Of a stretch of 7,626 bases of DNA, positions 6,652-7,626 are shown one piece after another. Location of the stretch: the NCBI GenBank assembly GCA_030151165.1, contig JASLEM010000212.1, forward strand, positions 1-7,626, written 5' to 3'. How positions within the stretch are numbered: position 1 is the first letter of the stretch; the number at the start of each line of letters is the position of its first letter. Under the pieces are notes generated by a model, which saw only the letters and a program-made list of their open reading frames with translations, was not told where the DNA came from and searched no databases. The stretch is from Burkholderiaceae bacterium (lineage in GTDB: Bacteria > Pseudomonadota > Gammaproteobacteria > Burkholderiales > Burkholderiaceae). Both the position numbers and the translations under genes were made by a program.

Positions 6652-7440
6652 ATGCCGATGGTCGCCCCGACGACAGATTCCCTGTTCTCCTTCGAGTTGA
6701 AAGACACCCGGCTCTCGCTCGTGACGGTGGCGCTGAAGCAGGCCGACCCCGCGCAGCTCGCGGACGAACTGCAGCAGCGCCTCGCCGAGACGCCCAACTT
6801 CTTCGACAACGACGCCGTGGTGCTCGACATCACCGCGCTCGCCGACCTGGACGAGCCGCTCGCGTTCGCCGAGTTCGTGCGCGTGCTGCGCGCGCATCGC
6901 ACCGCGCCGGTGATGGTGCTGGGCGGCAGCGCCGCGCAGATGGCCGCCGCGCTCGAGGCCGGCCTCGCCGCCGCGCCGGAGCCGGTGCCCGCGCCGAAGC
7001 AGCGGACGAAGACCGTCGAGGTCGAGGTGATCCGCGAGGTCGAGGTCGTGCGCGAGGTGCCGGTCGAGGTGCGCGTCGAAGTCGAGGTCGAGGTGCCGAC
7101 CCCGGTGCCCACGCTCGTCATCGACAAGCCGCTGCGCTCCGGCCAGCAGGTCTACGCGAAGGGCGGCGACGTCATCGTGCTCGGCGCGGTGAACCCGGGC
7201 GCCGAGGTCATCGCCGACGGCAACGTGCACGTCTACGGCCCGCTGCGCGGCAAGGCGATCGCGGGCTCGAAGGGCAACGCCGAGGCGCGCATCTTCACGA
7301 CCTGCCTCGAGCCCGAGCTGATCGCGGTGGCGGGTGTCTACCGCACCACCGAGACCGCGATCCCGAAGGACGTCCTCGGCAAGCCGGCGCAGGTGCGCCT
7401 CGTCGGCGACAAGCTGGTGATGGAGCCGCTCAAGAGCTGA
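6652..7440 (+). CDS. minC: Septum site-determining protein MinC
   Basis: FtsZ polymerisation inhibitor that, recruited to the membrane by MinD, keeps the Z-ring from forming near cell poles. 262 residues, slightly longer than E. coli MinC (231). MinC_N-like domain about 8-106 (FELKDTRLSLVTVAL, FFDNDAVVLDI, VMVLGGS). Linker about 107-152, unusual: Pro/Ala/Lys then a run dominated by alternating Val and Glu (121-148). C-terminal MinC beta-helix about 154-260, with the MinD-contact motif RSGQ at 162-165, followed by GGDVIVLGAVNPGAEVIADG, VHVYGPLRGKAIAG and AVAGVY. Start is the ATG at 6652; ATG 6658 is equally possible, and neither has a good ribosome-binding site, suggesting modest translation or an unusual leader. 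minD follows after 71 bp on the same strand; minE presumably lies beyond the window. Confidence 0.97.
   Translation: MPMVAPTTDSLFSFELKDTRLSLVTVALKQADPAQLADELQQRLAETPNFFDNDAVVLDITALADLDEPLAFAEFVRVLRAHRTAPVMVLGGSAAQMAAALEAGLAAAPEPVPAPKQRTKTVEVEVIREVEVVREVPVEVRVEVEVEVPTPVPTLVIDKPLRSGQQVYAKGGDVIVLGAVNPGAEVIADGNVHVYGPLRGKAIAGSKGNAEARIFTTCLEPELIAVAGVYRTTETAIPKDVLGKPAQVRLVGDKLVMEPLKS
7012..7113 (+). repeat. Degenerate GAGGTC-type repeat encoding the Val/Glu linker of MinC
   Basis: GTCGAGGTCGAGGT-like units recur through this stretch, with GAGGTCGAGGT at 7019-7029, 7037-7047 and 7083-7093. They keep the reading frame and encode VEV/REV units. The simple-sequence character suggests growth by slippage or unequal exchange. 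Confidence 0.6.
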
Positions 7441-7452
7441 GCCGCCCGTCCG

Positions 7453-7479
7453 GAAGAACACGAAGCGCACGAAGAACAC
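7453..7479 (+). repeat. Three tandem 9-bp units in the minC-minD gap
   Basis: GAAGAACAC (7453-7461), GAAGCGCAC (7462-7470) and GAAGAACAC (7471-7479) are adjacent; first and third are identical and the middle differs at two bases. The gap (7441-7511) is clearly less GC-rich than the flanking genes. Confidence 0.7.
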
Positions 7480-7497
7480 TCTCCTCCCAAGACATTC

Positions 7498-7502
7498 AAG
7501 GA
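7498..7502 (+). promoter_or_regulatory. Ribosome-binding site of minD
   Basis: AAGGA lies nine bases before the ATG at 7512, a normal spacing, in contrast to minC, which lacks such a motif. Confidence 0.7.
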
Positions 7503-7511
7503 CCTGAATCC

Positions 7512-7626
7512 ATGGCAAAGATCGTCGTCGTCACCTCCGGCAAGGGCGGAGTCGGCAAGACCACCACCAGCGCGAGCTTCTCGTCCGGCCTCGCGCTGCG
7601 CGGCCACAAGACGGCCGTGATCGACT
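7512..7626 (+). CDS. minD: Septum site-determining ATPase MinD (N-terminal fragment, runs off window)
   Basis: Membrane-associated ParA/MinD-family ATPase that recruits MinC and oscillates with MinE. Only 38 codons are in the window. They show the N-terminal strand AKIVVVTSG, the deviant Walker A motif KGGVGKTT with the signature lysine (Lys11) and the P-loop lysine (Lys16), and GHKTAVID leading to the next strand. Position directly after minC confirms the identity over other ParA-like proteins. The end at 7626 is the window edge, not the gene end. Confidence 0.97.
   Translation, partial: MAKIVVVTSGKGGVGKTTTSASFSSGLALRGHKTAVID

Noticed and set aside
4439..6700. 753-codon open frame on the plus strand opposite the chemoreceptor
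   Set aside because: Leu/Arg/Gly/Asp-rich antisense shadow running through a terminator region, a clear chemoreceptor, an intergenic gap and a second gene.
7453..7479. CRISPR-like or attachment-site interpretation of the tandem 9-mers
   Set aside because: Units are too short and directly adjacent, with no spacers and no integrase or cas gene nearby.
6523..7518. 331-codon open frame on the minus strand opposite minC
   Set aside because: Asp/His/Leu repeats in it are the complement of the Val/Glu-coding repeat of MinC; no independent coding evidence.

Overview
The window looks like a chromosomal segment of a high-GC Gram-negative bacterium, most likely a betaproteobacterium of the Burkholderiales. 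The reasons are the strong G/C preference at third codon positions, a MexF/BpeF-type RND pump followed by a NodT/OprM-type outer-membrane lipoprotein, a Tar-like chemoreceptor, and a minC-minD pair whose MinD start is typical of that order. The genus cannot be fixed from sequence alone. Every gene uses the same GC-rich codon style. I see no insertion sequence, phage gene, tRNA, rRNA or CRISPR array, so this reads as core or stable chromosome rather than a mobile island.

Layout: (1) Positions 1-3146, plus strand, hold the 3' half of an RND multidrug efflux permease followed after 83 bp by its outer-membrane channel lipoprotein. The 83-bp gap contains a long imperfect palindrome (about 1602-1665) just upstream of the channel gene's ribosome-binding site. 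(2) After a very GC-rich 219-bp gap comes a LuxA-like (YhbW-type) flavin-dependent oxidoreductase, 3366-4382, plus strand. (3) A compact hairpin at 4401-4423 sits between this gene and the convergent chemoreceptor gene and probably ends transcription from both sides. (4) A methyl-accepting chemotaxis protein occupies 4445-6001, minus strand. Its upstream region carries a good candidate for a sigma-28 (FliA) flagellar promoter and two copies of the palindromic octamer TTGCGCAA. (5) A small protein of unknown function lies at 6158-6526, minus strand. (6) Divergent from it is the start of the cell-division-site operon: minC (6652-7440) and the first 38 codons of minD (7512 to the window end).

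The genes fall into four functional blocks: drug efflux, a flavin oxidoreductase, chemotaxis, and Min-system division-site placement. The efflux pair and minC-minD each look like operons; the other neighbours are probably unrelated in function. I do not see a convincing undescribed multi-gene system. The observations most worth following up are the inter-cistronic palindrome in the efflux operon, the FliA-type promoter with its paired octamers, the valine/glutamate-rich linker in MinC, the histidine-rich tail of the RND permease, and the uncharacterised 122-residue protein beside minC.
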